A DNA stretch of 64,000 nucleotides from Pseudodesulfovibrio profundus (GCF_900217235.1 NZ_LT907975.1:806001-870000); one strand, 5' to 3'. Positions 33,942 through 43,929 are shown, counted from the first letter of the stretch. Made by a program: numbers and translations. The notes: generated by a model not told the origin, from the sequence alone.

Positions 33942-35279
33942 TTACTTTACAGGCTGTCGACCGATGCTGAAGTAAGCAAAACCGGCTTCTCCCATACGTT
34001 CAGGCTGATAAAGGTTGCGACCGTCGAAAACGATGGGCGCTTTCAATTGACGCTTGATGTTATCAAAATCGGGATCACGGAACTGATTCCAATCGGTCAC
34101 AACGGCCAGGGCATCGGCGTCTTCGAGCACCGCATTCTGATCGTCAATGATCTCCAATCCCTCAATGTCTCCGATTTCTTCGCGAGCCCTTTCGTTGGCC
34201 ACAGGGTCGTAAGCGCGTACTTTCATTCCAAGCGCTGTCAGATCTTTAATGATTTCCGTAGCAGATGCCTCACGAATATCATCAGTGTTGGCCTTAAAAG
34301 CAATTCCCCACAATGCCAAGGTGCGTCCCTTCACCCCACCCTGAGGCTCGAAGTATTCTTTGATCTTATCAGCGAGTACATGCTTTTGGGCGTTGTTGAC
34401 GCTGTCCACGGACTGAATAAGACGAGCTTCGTAGCCGTAATCCTTCGCCGTATCGATGAGTGCTTTGACATCCTTGGGAAAACAAGAACCACCATAACCA
34501 ACACCGGGATAAATAAAGCTGTAGCCAATTCGGCTATCAGAGCCGATTCCAGCGCGAACCTCGGTGACATTCGCTCCGACGCGTTCACAAATATTGGCCA
34601 CTTCGTTGATGAAAGAAATCTTGGTGGCAAGCATGCAGTTGGCGGCATACTTGGTCATCTCTGCAGAACGCACTCCCATAACGATCAGCTTCTCACGGCT
34701 GCGAGCAAAGGGACCGTACAACTGCTGCAAAACGGCTGCGGATTCGGCATTCTCAGTTCCAACGACAACCCGGTCAGGCTTCATGAAGTCATTGACCGCG
34801 TCACCTTCTTTCAGGAACTCAGGATTGGAAACTACATCGAAAGGTATTGATTCTCCGCGCTTTTCCAACTCTTCGTTGATAATACCACGGACACGATCAG
34901 CCGTACCGACAGGGACTGTGGATTTATCAACGACGATTTTCGGTCCAGTCATCTTCTGGCCGATTTCTCGAGCAACTGCATCAACATATTTGAGATCGCA
35001 GCGTCCATCAGGCAGGCTAGGCGTTCCCACGGTGATGAAAATGACCTGGCAATCCGCCATTCCTTCTTCAAGGCTCGTGGTGAAATTCAAACGTCCCTGC
35101 GCCGTATTACGCTTTACCAGGTCTTCCAGACCCGGCTCATAGATGTGCACTTTGCCGGCTTCGAGAGTTTCAACAACCTTCGGATTCACATCCACACAAA
35201 AAATATTATTTCCCATCTCGGCAAAGCAGGCAGCAGAAACCAATCCCACATACCCAGTGCCAACTATACAAACATTCAT
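33942..35279 (-). CDS. ugd: UDP-glucose 6-dehydrogenase
   Basis: Oxidises UDP-glucose to UDP-glucuronate with two NAD+, for surface polysaccharide precursors. It has 445 residues. The N-terminal Rossmann motif is GTGYVGLVSAACFAEMG. The catalytic Cys lies in YPGVGYGGSCFPKDVKAL. The C-terminal UDP-binding domain (LALWGIAFKANTDDIREAS) is complete. It is a single gene. The IS ends 6 nt from its stop codon and separates it from the terminator at 32576-32613, so its transcript now runs into the IS antisense to the transposase. Confidence 0.96.
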   Translation of the reverse strand: MNVCIVGTGYVGLVSAACFAEMGNNIFCVDVNPKVVETLEAGKVHIYEPGLEDLVKRNTAQGRLNFTTSLEEGMADCQVIFITVGTPSLPDGRCDLKYVDAVAREIGQKMTGPKIVVDKSTVPVGTADRVRGIINEELEKRGESIPFDVVSNPEFLKEGDAVNDFMKPDRVVVGTENAESAAVLQQLYGPFARSREKLIVMGVRSAEMTKYAANCMLATKISFINEVANICERVGANVTEVRAGIGSDSRIGYSFIYPGVGYGGSCFPKDVKALIDTAKDYGYEARLIQSVDSVNNAQKHVLADKIKEYFEPQGGVKGRTLALWGIAFKANTDDIREASATEIIKDLTALGMKVRAYDPVANERAREEIGDIEGLEIIDDQNAVLEDADALAVVTDWNQFRDPDFDNIKRQLKAPIVFDGRNLYQPERMGEAGFAYFSIGRQPVK

Positions 35280-35466
35280 ATGTCTTTCTCCGAAATAGAG
35301 GTTTTGTACTCAATCAGGTCATGCGGATACATTGTGTTCGCTTTTCGTGTCAACTCGAAGTAAAAATAGATAAAGAGTCACAAGCCTGATTCTAGACGGT
35401 TGCCAAGCGCATCAAGAAGGCTTAACCAATACGGATATCAATCTAATACGTATCTCGGAGGAATAT

Positions 35467-36192
35467 ATGCCGGTACTTTCTGTTAATGTCGATCATGTTG
35501 CTACACTCAGACAAGCTCGTATGGGAATAGAACCAGAACCTGTTACTGCCGCCTACATGGCCGAGCTTGCTGGCGCCACAGGCATTATCGTTCACCTTCG
35601 GGAAGATCGCCGTCATATTCAGGACAGGGACGTAGAACTCATCAAGCAGACCTGCAACACCCGTTTGCATCTGGAAATGGCTGCAACCAAAGAAATGCAG
35701 GGTATCGCGCTAAAAACTGACCCGGAGTTCGTATGTCTGGTTCCTGAGAAACGTGAAGAGCTCACCACTGAAGGCGGTCTCAACTGCATCGGTCGTGAAC
35801 AAGAACTCTCCGACTATCTGGCTCCACTGCATGAAAAAGGCATTCGTTCGAGCCTCTTCATCGACGCCGACCCCAAGCAAATCGAATCAGCACGAGCCAT
35901 CGGTACAGAATACATTGAAATCCACACGGGCCATTTTGCCGATGCAAAAGAAATAAATGCCCGAAATGCAGAACTCGAAAAGATCATCCAGGGAATCAAA
36001 CTTGCTCAGGGCATAGGGCTTAAAGTAAACCTCGGACATGGCCTCAACTACAGAAACATTCTGGCTTTTAAAGATGTCCCCGGCATCAAAGAGTACTCCA
36101 TCGGGCATGCAATTATGGCCAAGGCCATCTATGTCGGACTCGATAGAGCCGTTCGTGATATGGTTGAGACAATTCGAACCTTCTCTGACTAA
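35467..36192 (+). CDS. pdxJ: Pyridoxine 5'-phosphate synthase
   Basis: Condenses 3-amino-2-oxopropyl phosphate with deoxyxylulose 5-phosphate to give PNP (DXP-dependent vitamin B6 route). It is a 241-residue TIM barrel. The N-terminal [15 protein letters not shown], then [22 protein letters not shown] and EIHTGHFAD are typical. CGGAGGA precedes the ATG. It is first in a seven-gene plus-strand run reaching cimA at 41930, with acpS starting 8 nt after its stop; pdxJ-acpS adjacency is a common bacterial arrangement. Confidence 0.97.
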   Translation: MPVLSVNVDHVATLRQARMGIEPEPVTAAYMAELAGATGIIVHLREDRRHIQDRDVELIKQTCNTRLHLEMAATKEMQGIALKTDPEFVCLVPEKREELTTEGGLNCIGREQELSDYLAPLHEKGIRSSLFIDADPKQIESARAIGTEYIEIHTGHFADAKEINARNAELEKIIQGIKLAQGIGLKVNLGHGLNYRNILAFKDVPGIKEYSIGHAIMAKAIYVGLDRAVRDMVETIRTFSD

Positions 36193-36200
36193 GGAGAGCC

Positions 36201-36581
36201 ATGATTATCGGTCTGGGGATGGACATTACAGAGATTCCCCGAATTCAGTCCAATTGGGATACTTACGGCGAAAAATTCGCTCAAAAGATTCTGACGGACA
36301 AAGAGATAGCTGAATTGCCCAAACATCCGGTCCCCCGGCTGGCAGCCCTGTTCGCTTCAAAAGAGGCTGCTGTAAAGGCACTGGGGACAGGTTTTGCAGA
36401 AGGCATTCACTTCAAATGTGTAGAGATTCTCCATTCTTCCAACGGAAAACCCTACCTCACCTTCCTTGGGGCAGGGCTGAACAAGTGTCGCTCAATGGGA
36501 GTGACTAACGTGCATCTCACCATAACGCATTCTCGCGACATGGCAGCCGCCACAGTCATATTGGAAGGAACACAATCGTAG
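36201..36581 (+). CDS. acpS: Holo-[acyl-carrier-protein] synthase
   Basis: Transfers the 4'-phosphopantetheine arm from CoA to apo-ACP. The 126-residue protein shows GLGMDITEIPRI near the N-terminus (Mg2+-binding Asp) and FASKEAAVKALGTGF (Glu/Lys of the active site), both family signatures. It begins 8 nt after pdxJ, with GGAG before the ATG, and precedes nnr by 16 nt. Confidence 0.96.
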   Translation: MIIGLGMDITEIPRIQSNWDTYGEKFAQKILTDKEIAELPKHPVPRLAALFASKEAAVKALGTGFAEGIHFKCVEILHSSNGKPYLTFLGAGLNKCRSMGVTNVHLTITHSRDMAAATVILEGTQS

Positions 36582-36597
36582 TTCATGAGAGAGTAAC

Positions 36598-38127
36598 ATG
36601 CTGAAACCTTTGCCCACCCCGGCTGAAATGGCAGAATGGGACAACAGGACCATTCGTGACATCGGAATTCCCGGCTTGACGCTCATGGAAAGCGCAAGTC
36701 GAGAGGCTGTCCATGTTCTGCTTTCTGAATATGGTTCGGTCTCTGGGAAAAAAGTCTTCTGTTTTGCCGGGTCGGGCAATAACGGTGGCGATGCTTTCGC
36801 CATGGCCCGCATACTGATTGATCTTGGGGCTGAGGTCTCGGTATTTCACACAAAACCGAAAAAGCAATACCGTGGAGATGCGCGCACCAATCTCAAATGG
36901 GCACAAAAGCTATCCATTTCGATGGTTCACCTGCCCAGCATCCAAGCTCCCCTTCCCCAGCCCGATATCATCATAGATGGCCTACTCGGAACTGGTTTCA
37001 AAGACACACTGCGCGAATCCACACTTTCTATCGTAAGGGAGATCAATCGATTAGGAAGGAGAAGCTTTGTGCTGGCGATAGACATCCCATCCGGCCTCAA
37101 CGGCTTAAATGGGGTAGCCCAGCCTGAAGCTGTTTACGCCAATGCTACGGCGACCTTCCAGGCGCCAAAGCTGGGATTGTGCCTCCCATCAGCAACGAAG
37201 CATGTCGGTTGCCTCCACACTTGCAACATAGGCATTCCCAAGCAAATACAGAGTAAACACTCAACACGCCACTATTTGATATCCGATCATGCGTTGCAAT
37301 CTGTGCGCACTCCTCAACAGGATATGCATAAAGGAACGGCAGGCAAAGTACTTGTTATCGGAGGCTCCGAGGGGCTAACCGGTGCTCCCCACCTGACAGC
37401 TATTGGGGCGTTACGGAGTGGTGCAGGCCTCGTCACGGTGACATGCCCTATGGGAGTATGTGAATCAGTAAAGGCCAACTCGCCGGATATCATGACTTTT
37501 CCTCTTGGGAGTGGATCAGAATGGGAAGTTTCCATGGCGGAAATCCTGCTCGAAAAAGTCCCTGAATACGACTCTGTCGTCATAGGCCCGGGTCTTGGCA
37601 GAGCAAGGAAAACAGTTGATTTCCTCAAGTCTTTTGTTGCAAAGTGTCCAGCGCGAACAATTATTGATGCAGATGGATTATACGCCTTGGCTCAACATCC
37701 GCAGTTGCTATCTGAACTGAGAAACGACACCATACTCACTCCACATCCTGGTGAGATGGCGAAACTTATCAACTCGACGACTGAGGAAATCCAGAGAAAT
37801 CGGCTGAACGTGGCGCAACAATTTGTTACGGCATGCAAATCAGTCTTGATTCTCAAGGGAGCCGGGACCATTGTTACCGATCAAGATGTGACCTGTCTCA
37901 GCCCATTCAGCGAGCCCAACCTCTCAGTCGGAGGCTCTGGAGATGTACTGGCGGGTGTTATAGGAACCATGTTGGCACAGGGACACACTCCCCGGGATGC
38001 TGCCTGCATTGGCGTCTACTGGCACGGAGCCACAGGCCGTTTGCTAAAGAAGAATTTTCCAGCCAGAGGCAATCTGGCATTAGACATAGCCAACTCACTG
38101 CCCAAAGCAGTACAACAAGAACTATAG
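36598..38127 (+). CDS. nnr: Bifunctional NAD(P)HX epimerase/dehydratase
   Basis: Repairs hydrated NADH and NADPH: an N-terminal YjeF_N epimerase and a C-terminal ribokinase-like ADP/ATP-dependent dehydratase. It has 509 residues. FAGSGNNGGDAFAMARIL marks the epimerase. KVLVIGGSEGLTGAPHLTA, VVIGPGLGR, LTPHPGEMAKL and GGSGDVLAGVIGTMLAQG mark the dehydratase. It follows acpS in the pdxJ run; the neighbourhood pdxJ-acpS-nnr-tsaE is frequent in bacteria. Confidence 0.95.
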   Translation: MLKPLPTPAEMAEWDNRTIRDIGIPGLTLMESASREAVHVLLSEYGSVSGKKVFCFAGSGNNGGDAFAMARILIDLGAEVSVFHTKPKKQYRGDARTNLKWAQKLSISMVHLPSIQAPLPQPDIIIDGLLGTGFKDTLRESTLSIVREINRLGRRSFVLAIDIPSGLNGLNGVAQPEAVYANATATFQAPKLGLCLPSATKHVGCLHTCNIGIPKQIQSKHSTRHYLISDHALQSVRTPQQDMHKGTAGKVLVIGGSEGLTGAPHLTAIGALRSGAGLVTVTCPMGVCESVKANSPDIMTFPLGSGSEWEVSMAEILLEKVPEYDSVVIGPGLGRARKTVDFLKSFVAKCPARTIIDADGLYALAQHPQLLSELRNDTILTPHPGEMAKLINSTTEEIQRNRLNVAQQFVTACKSVLILKGAGTIVTDQDVTCLSPFSEPNLSVGGSGDVLAGVIGTMLAQGHTPRDAACIGVYWHGATGRLLKKNFPARGNLALDIANSLPKAVQQEL

Positions 38128-38138
38128 GAGTTTACACC

Positions 38139-38588
38139 ATGCTTACAGCTAAAGATATCATGACCACCGATTGCATCACATTGACTCCTGAAACCGACAT
38201 TGCAACCGCTGCAAAGACCTTGCTGGAAAACAAGATTAACGGCGCTCCGGTTATTGATGAAGGAAAAGTTGTTGGTATCTTGTGCCAATCCGATCTCGTG
38301 GCTCAGCAAAAGAAAATCACCCTGCCTTCATTCTTCACTCTGCTGGATGGAGTTTTCCCCATCTCCTCTCATGAGGAGTTGGAAAAAGAAATGTCCAAGA
38401 TTTCTGCACTGACAGTTGCCGAGGCCATGACTCCGACCCCGACATTTATCTCGCCTGCAACTAAGATTGATGACATTGCAACCATGATGGCCAATGAAAA
38501 GCTCTATACGCTGCCCGTCATCGAGGATGAAGCCCTTGTTGGTGTGGTGGGTAAAGAAGACGTTCTGAAAACGCTGCTGCAGAGCTAG
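38139..38588 (+). CDS. Tandem CBS-domain protein
   Basis: A 149-residue cytoplasmic protein made only of two CBS domains: MLTAKDIMTTDCITLTPETD at the start and TVAEAMTPTPTFISPATKID after the middle. Stand-alone CBS pairs bind adenine nucleotides and act as sensors; no output domain is present. ATG 38139 has TAGGAG upstream; the frame extends further up but only inside nnr. It sits between nnr and tsaE with 11-nt and 8-nt gaps. Confidence 0.9.
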   Translation: MLTAKDIMTTDCITLTPETDIATAAKTLLENKINGAPVIDEGKVVGILCQSDLVAQQKKITLPSFFTLLDGVFPISSHEELEKEMSKISALTVAEAMTPTPTFISPATKIDDIATMMANEKLYTLPVIEDEALVGVVGKEDVLKTLLQS

Positions 38589-38596
38589 GTATCGCT

Positions 38597-39085
38597 TTGG
38601 ACTCATTGGCACTTCATCTTCCAGACAGCACTGCGACCGTTGCCCTTGGAAAAGAACTGGCAAAGCATTTCGCGGCTACCAGTTGTCCTCCCGCCCTGCT
38701 TCTGCAGGGAGATCTCGGATCGGGAAAGACCACCCTTGTGCGCGGATTAGTGGAGTCTTTGCCGGGGGCAGACCAGGCGGAAGTATCAAGTCCGAGTTTT
38801 AATATTTTCAACCTCTATCCCACAACGCCTCCAGTGGCCCATTTCGACCTCTACCGATTGGAAGGAATGCCACCGGATGACGCGCTGTTCGAGTGTTTTG
38901 ATAATCCGCTGATGCTGACAATCGTTGAGTGGATTCAATTCCTCGACAAAGAAGAGTGGCCTAGTAACGCTCTCCACTTGATATGGACTCCGTCAAAGAC
39001 GGGGCGCAATGTGACTATTCACGCAACAAGTGGAGCGGCTTTAGATATAGCCCGATCCTTACCGGATCAATTTAAAATCAAGTAG
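38597..39085 (+). CDS. tsaE: tRNA threonylcarbamoyladenosine biosynthesis protein TsaE
   Basis: ATPase required with TsaB and TsaD for t6A37 modification of ANN-decoding tRNAs. It has 162 residues, Walker A GDLGSGKTTLVRGL and the switch region VSSPSFNIFNLYP, followed by HFDLYRLEG and IVEWIQFL, typical of the family. The start is TTG 38597, 8 nt after the CBS gene; another TTG 3 codons later is possible and the ribosome-binding site is weak. It is followed by lysC after 14 nt. Confidence 0.93.
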   Translation: MDSLALHLPDSTATVALGKELAKHFAATSCPPALLLQGDLGSGKTTLVRGLVESLPGADQAEVSSPSFNIFNLYPTTPPVAHFDLYRLEGMPPDDALFECFDNPLMLTIVEWIQFLDKEEWPSNALHLIWTPSKTGRNVTIHATSGAALDIARSLPDQFKIK

Positions 39086-39099
39086 AACACAGAGCTAAC

Positions 39100-40335
39100 A
39101 TGAACATCGTCGTACAGAAATTTGGCGGAACCTCGGTACGCAACCTTGAATGCCAGCGTCAAGTTATGCAGAAGGTGCTCCGTCCCTATCGAGCAGGCAA
39201 CAAAGTCATCGTCGTTCTTTCCGCAATGGCGGGAGAAACCAATCGCCTATTGGATTTGGTCAATGAATGGTCAGACAACCCGGACCCGGCAGAGGCTGAT
39301 TCCCTAGTCTCCACCGGTGAACAGGTTTCCTGTGCCCTTTTTGCAATGCTGCTGAAACAGCAAGGCGTCAAAGCCCGCTCGGTGCTTGGCTTTCAGGCTC
39401 CAGTCGAAACGGATGACTCGTACGGTCAGGCTCGTATCGTCAATATTGACGAGAACAAGCTCAAAGGCATGCTCAAGGAGTACGACATACTCGTTGTTGC
39501 CGGATTTCAGGGATGCGACCACGGACAACGTATCACCACTCTCGGACGAGGTGGGTCAGACACCTCAGCTGTGGCTCTGGCTGCAGCCATCAAAGCGGAT
39601 GTTTGTGAAATCTATACAGATGTCCCGGGAGTATTCACCACAGACCCCAATGTATGCTCCAAAGCACGCAAAATGGACAAGATCGCATATGACGAGATGC
39701 TGGAGATGGCCAGCATGGGCGCTAAAGTCCTACAGATTCGTTCCGTTGAGTTCGCAAAAAAATACAATGTAACCGTTCACGTCCGCTCCACTTTCGCTGA
39801 TGAGCCGGGCACCATAGTCACGCAGGAGGATGAAACCATGGAATCCGTACTTGTTTCCGGAATCGCATACGATAAGGATCAGGCCCGAATTACTCTCGTA
39901 CACGTCAAAGATACCCCTGGCGTGTCCGCACAAATTTTTTCCCCTCTTGCTGAAAAGAAAATCCTTGTCGATATGATCGTTCAGAATCCGAGCAAGGACG
40001 GTAAAACCGATATGACGTTTACCGTACCAAGGGCAGACGTAGATCAGACTATTAAGACACTGGAAAAACTAAAATATGAAATTGGATATGAAGAGCTAAA
40101 CTCAAACCTCAATGTCTCGAAGGTTTCGATTATCGGCGTCGGCATGCGTAACCACTCCGGAGTCGCTTCACACGCATTCCGAGCGCTTGCCGATGAGAAT
40201 ATCAATATCCTGATGATCAGCACGTCCGAGATCAAGGTCACATGCCTGATCGACGACAAATACACCGAATTAGCGGTGCGCACTCTTCACAAAGCCTTCC
40301 ATCTTGATGAAGGCGAACCATTAGAGACATTATGA
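39100..40335 (+). CDS. lysC: Aspartate kinase
   Basis: Phosphorylates aspartate at the entry to lysine, threonine and methionine synthesis. It has 411 residues. The kinase domain starts VQKFGGTSVRN and contains TTLGRGGSDTSAVALAAA and EIYTDVPGVFTTDP. The C-terminal half carries two ACT domains (VSGIAYDKDQARITLVHV; VSIIGVGMRNHSGVA), implying feedback control by lysine or threonine. Its last codons overlap the cimA start (ATGA), so translation of the two is coupled. Confidence 0.97.
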   Translation: MNIVVQKFGGTSVRNLECQRQVMQKVLRPYRAGNKVIVVLSAMAGETNRLLDLVNEWSDNPDPAEADSLVSTGEQVSCALFAMLLKQQGVKARSVLGFQAPVETDDSYGQARIVNIDENKLKGMLKEYDILVVAGFQGCDHGQRITTLGRGGSDTSAVALAAAIKADVCEIYTDVPGVFTTDPNVCSKARKMDKIAYDEMLEMASMGAKVLQIRSVEFAKKYNVTVHVRSTFADEPGTIVTQEDETMESVLVSGIAYDKDQARITLVHVKDTPGVSAQIFSPLAEKKILVDMIVQNPSKDGKTDMTFTVPRADVDQTIKTLEKLKYEIGYEELNSNLNVSKVSIIGVGMRNHSGVASHAFRALADENINILMISTSEIKVTCLIDDKYTELAVRTLHKAFHLDEGEPLETL

Positions 40336-41930
40336 GAAAAGTAAGCATATATGACACGACGTTGCGAGATGGTGCCCAGGCCGAAGAACTGAACCTGACT
40401 ACCGAAGACAAGATCAGAATCGCCCACAAGCTGGACGAACTGGGCATCCATTATATTGAAGCCGGCTGGCCCGGCTCCAATCCAACGGACAAGCGTTTTT
40501 TTGAGGATATCAAGAAGCACACCTTCGAAAACGCAAAACTGGCTGCTTTTGGCTCCACACACTTTGCCAAAAAGACGCCTGAAAACGATCCCAATCTTGC
40601 AGCTCTTCTGGAAGCTGAAACTCCGGTTATCACCATTTTCGGTAAAAGCTGGGACCTGCACGCAACCATTGCTCTCGGTGTTCCCCTGGAACGCAACCTG
40701 GAACTCATAGGTAACAGTGTCCGGTACATCAAGGAACGCACCGATGAAGTGTTCTTTGATGCCGAACATTTTTTCGATGGTTATATCAACAATGCAGACT
40801 ACGCATTGGAAGTACTCAGGACAGCCTATGAAGCTGGCGCCGACAAGCTGATTCTTTGCGACACCAATGGCGGCACCATGCCGCACCGGCTGTCTGAGAT
40901 CATCGAAGCGGTCAAGGAGACTCTTCCTGATGCCGAATTCGGGATTCACACGCACAATGATTCCGAACTTGCTGTCGCCAATGCGGTTGAAGCCGTGAGA
41001 ATGGGAGCCAGTCAGGTTCAGGGGACAATCAATGGCTACGGGGAACGGTGCGGCAATGCCAATCTCTGCTCCGTTATCCCCAACCTTGAATTGAAGATGG
41101 ATATTGAAACCATCGGTCGCGAAAACCTGAAACGACTCCTGGTCACTTCACACTTTGTAAGTGAAACAGCAAACCTTCGCCCCTTCATGCGACAGCCTTA
41201 CGTTGGCGCATCCGCATTTGCGCATAAGGGGGGCATTCATGTTTCCGCGATTCTCAAGGATTCAAAGACCTATGAGCATATTACCCCCGAATCTGTAGGT
41301 AATGAGCAGCGCGTACTGCTGTCTGATCAGGCGGGTAAATCGAACATCCTCTTCAAAGCCAAAGAACTGGGCTATGAGTTAGGGAAAGATGATCCGACAG
41401 TTGACCGACTTCTCAAGGAGCTTAAGCTTAAAGAAAGCATGGGGTATGAATACTCTGTTGCCGATGCTTCTTTTGAATTGATTCTTCAGCAGGCAATGGG
41501 CAAGGAGTTGAACTACTTCAGTTTCAAGAACTTCTTTGTCGTGGACGCCAAGCGAGAAGAAGACCCGGAACCGTTCACGGAAGCCACAGTTATCCTCGAC
41601 GTGAAGGGACAACAGGAACACACGGCCGCAACCGGCATGGGACCTGTTAACGCCCTGGACAGAGCGCTCAGAAAAGGATTGGAGCGATTCTACCCCAAAC
41701 TCAAGGAAGTACGACTGTTGGACTTCAAGGTTCGAGTTCTTTCCGGTGCCGTGAGAGACACTGGTGGAACAGCATCATTTGTTCGCGTCCTCATTGAAAC
41801 GGGAGACAAGAACGAGCGATGGACCACTATGGGGGTTTCGCACAACATTATCGAAGCAAGTTGGCAGGCGGTCGTTGATGCGATCAACTACAAGTTGTTC
41901 CGTGATGACGTCAGGGCTTCACAAGCGTAA
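40332..41930 (+). CDS. cimA: (R)-citramalate synthase
   Basis: Condenses pyruvate and acetyl-CoA to (R)-citramalate, the first step of the threonine-independent isoleucine route. It has 532 residues. The DRE-TIM catalytic domain begins YDTTLRDGAQAEELNLTTED, which matches CimA better than LeuA. Metal ligands lie in HTHNDSELAVANA. The C-terminal LeuA-type allosteric domain is present. It overlaps lysC by 4 nt and is followed by a strong terminator. The pairing of lysC with cimA places two pyruvate/aspartate family branch points on one transcript. Confidence 0.92.
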   Translation: MRKVSIYDTTLRDGAQAEELNLTTEDKIRIAHKLDELGIHYIEAGWPGSNPTDKRFFEDIKKHTFENAKLAAFGSTHFAKKTPENDPNLAALLEAETPVITIFGKSWDLHATIALGVPLERNLELIGNSVRYIKERTDEVFFDAEHFFDGYINNADYALEVLRTAYEAGADKLILCDTNGGTMPHRLSEIIEAVKETLPDAEFGIHTHNDSELAVANAVEAVRMGASQVQGTINGYGERCGNANLCSVIPNLELKMDIETIGRENLKRLLVTSHFVSETANLRPFMRQPYVGASAFAHKGGIHVSAILKDSKTYEHITPESVGNEQRVLLSDQAGKSNILFKAKELGYELGKDDPTVDRLLKELKLKESMGYEYSVADASFELILQQAMGKELNYFSFKNFFVVDAKREEDPEPFTEATVILDVKGQQEHTAATGMGPVNALDRALRKGLERFYPKLKEVRLLDFKVRVLSGAVRDTGGTASFVRVLIETGDKNERWTTMGVSHNIIEASWQAVVDAINYKLFRDDVRASQA

Positions 41931-41962
41931 CACCTGAGCTGATACAGATATGTCACAACTGG

Positions 41963-41993
41963 GACGCCCTCTTCCAAGGGCGTCTCTTTTTTT
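41963..41993 (+). terminator. Rho-independent terminator of the pdxJ-cimA run
   Basis: The stem is GACGCCCT/AGGGCGTC with a 6-nt loop, followed by TC and T7. Confidence 0.92.
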
Positions 41994-42003
41994 GCACAAT
42001 GCC

Positions 42004-42040
42004 AAAAAAAATCCCCCTGCTGCATAAGAAACAGGGGGAT
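42004..42040 (-). terminator. Rho-independent terminator of gapA
   Basis: The stem is ATCCCCCTG/CAGGGGGAT with a 12-nt loop. On the minus strand a T8 tract follows. It lies 59 nt after the gapA stop and is back to back with the cimA terminator. Confidence 0.9.
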
Positions 42041-42099
42041 CCAATCTACGTCGTTGAAAGCGCTAAAAGCAGCGCCTTCCGGCTCGACATCCTCTCAAA

Positions 42100-43083
42100 T
42101 TAGAGCATGCCTGCCACTTTCTTGGTCAAGCGAAGCAACTGGTTCGTGAACCCGGCTTCGTTGTCGTACCAAATGATAAGTTTGAGCTGCGTATCGCCCA
42201 TGACGCGAGTCAGGGAACTGTCGACCACGCCACCAAAGGTGGAACCCATGAAGTCTACCGAAACCAGAGGCTCTTCGGTGTAGCCCATGGAGTCGTTGGC
42301 AGCAGCCTTCAAAGTCGCATTGACCTCTTCAGCGGTAACCGGCTTTTCCAACTCGCAAACCAAGTCCACGAGGGAAACGTTGGGGGTCGGGACACGGATA
42401 GCCATGCCATCCAGAACACCGTTCAACTCAGGGATGACCAACCCTACAGCTTTTGCAGCACCAGTTGTGGTCGGCACCATATTGACAGCGCAAGCACGAG
42501 CACGACGCATGTCCTTATGGGAACCATCAAGGATACGCTGGCTCATTGTGTAGGAGTGCACAGTGGTCATATTACCATGCTTGATCCCATACTTGTCATT
42601 GATGACCTTGGCCACAGGAGCCAGGCAGTTCGTTGTGCAGGAAGCATTGGAAATAATGTTGTGCTCCGGCTTGATGAGCTCGTCATTAACACCCATGACA
42701 ACAGTCAAATCAGGGTCAGAGCCGGGGGCGGAGATAAGAACTTTCTTGGCGCCACATGCAATCATCTTCTCGCAGCTTTCCCTATCACGGAAGCTACCAG
42801 TGGATTCAACAACAATATCGCAGCCCAAGTCACCCCAAATCCACTCGCCGGGAGCTTTACGGGTCACGGTAACGGGTTTTCCATTCATGACGAAACCGTC
42901 TTCTGTCGGCTCCACATCCATGAAGCGACCGTGGACAGAGTCATATTTCAGAAGATGAGCCAGATCTTCATTAGAAGCTCGAGCGTTTACAGCAGCCAAC
43001 TCCAGATCATCATTCTCTGCAATTAGTCGAGCCAAGTATCTGCCAATTCTTCCGAATCCGTTCAAACCGATCTTAACAGCCAT
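42100..43083 (-). CDS. gapA: Glyceraldehyde-3-phosphate dehydrogenase
   Basis: Glycolytic/gluconeogenic NAD(P)-dependent enzyme. It has 327 residues. The Rossmann start is KIGLNGFGRIGRYLARL, and the catalytic Cys lies in NASCTTNCLAPVAKV. TTTGAAKAVG and WYDNEAGFTNQLLRL are also typical. A strong site (GAGGAGG) precedes the ATG. It has its own promoter candidate at 43144-43173 and its own terminator, so it is probably transcribed largely alone although surE lies upstream on the same strand. Confidence 0.97.
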   Translation of the reverse strand: MAVKIGLNGFGRIGRYLARLIAENDDLELAAVNARASNEDLAHLLKYDSVHGRFMDVEPTEDGFVMNGKPVTVTRKAPGEWIWGDLGCDIVVESTGSFRDRESCEKMIACGAKKVLISAPGSDPDLTVVMGVNDELIKPEHNIISNASCTTNCLAPVAKVINDKYGIKHGNMTTVHSYTMSQRILDGSHKDMRRARACAVNMVPTTTGAAKAVGLVIPELNGVLDGMAIRVPTPNVSLVDLVCELEKPVTAEEVNATLKAAANDSMGYTEEPLVSVDFMGSTFGGVVDSSLTRVMGDTQLKLIIWYDNEAGFTNQLLRLTKKVAGML

Positions 43084-43143
43084 ACAGCTTCCTCCTCACT
43101 TGGTGTGCTGTGTTATTTTTACAAATGCCTAGGAAGACGAATT

Positions 43144-43173
43144 ACAATACGCCCTGAAATATTTTTTCGTCAA
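43144..43173 (-). promoter_or_regulatory. Candidate sigma-70 promoter of gapA
   Basis: On the minus strand TTGACG, an 18-nt spacer, then TATTGT. It lies about 60 nt upstream of the gapA ATG. Confidence 0.5.
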
Positions 43174-43176
43174 CCA

Positions 43177-43929
43177 TCATAATAGTTTTTCGCTGAGCAC
43201 TTGCATTGTTTCACGTTCGGTGAAGTCAAAATGCAACGGCGTCATCGTGATATGCCCTTTCGTCAACAAGGCTCTATCCCTATCTGCACTGATCCTCTCA
43301 GGTGGAATCGCACCATTCAGCCAGTAGTAGTCACTTCCTCTGGGATCCTGACGTGTATCATAATAGTCTGTATATGACGCGCGAGTATGAGCGCAAACCA
43401 CCATTTCCTTGGCCTCTTCGATGGGACAGTTGGGGAAATTGAGATTCAGAACACATTTAGGAGCCAAACTGTCCCAAGGGATTTTATCGAGAAGTTCTGC
43501 GGTGTACCGAGCTTGTCCGACCAAGTCTGTCGGTTTGAAGCAATCCATGGATACAGCCATTGCCGGAATATCCATCAAGGCCCCTTCCGTCGCAGCGGAA
43601 ACTGTACCCGAATACAGGATGTCGACCCCGACATTGGCACCCGCATTTATACCGGAAAGAACGAGGTCCGGAGCTTTATCAAGCAAGGTTGAAAGGCCGA
43701 GTTTGACGCAATCAACAGGTGTTCCATGTACTCCTTGCCCAACAAATCCGTTTTCACGGAAATCTTTGACTTTGATGGGCATGAAGAGCGTTACGGCGTG
43801 ACCAACAGCAGATTGCTCGGTCACGGGAGCGACCACTCGAACCGTATGTCCGGCTTCAACAAGTGCAAAGTAAAGCGAACGCAAGCCAATGGCCTGGATT
43901 CCATCGTCGTTGGCAAGTAGTATATTCAT
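43177..43929 (-). CDS. surE: 5'/3'-nucleotidase SurE
   Basis: Metal-dependent nucleoside monophosphate phosphatase, linked to stationary-phase survival. It has 250 residues. The N-terminal motif MNILLANDDGIQAIGL carries the metal-binding DD. GTPVDCVKLGLS, LVLSGINAGANVGVDILYSG and TDYYDTRQDPRG are family hallmarks. ATG 43929 is chosen over a GTG two codons upstream because of GGGG before it. It is divergent from the YhaM-like gene. Confidence 0.96.
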   Translation of the reverse strand: MNILLANDDGIQAIGLRSLYFALVEAGHTVRVVAPVTEQSAVGHAVTLFMPIKVKDFRENGFVGQGVHGTPVDCVKLGLSTLLDKAPDLVLSGINAGANVGVDILYSGTVSAATEGALMDIPAMAVSMDCFKPTDLVGQARYTAELLDKIPWDSLAPKCVLNLNFPNCPIEEAKEMVVCAHTRASYTDYYDTRQDPRGSDYYWLNGAIPPERISADRDRALLTKGHITMTPLHFDFTERETMQVLSEKLL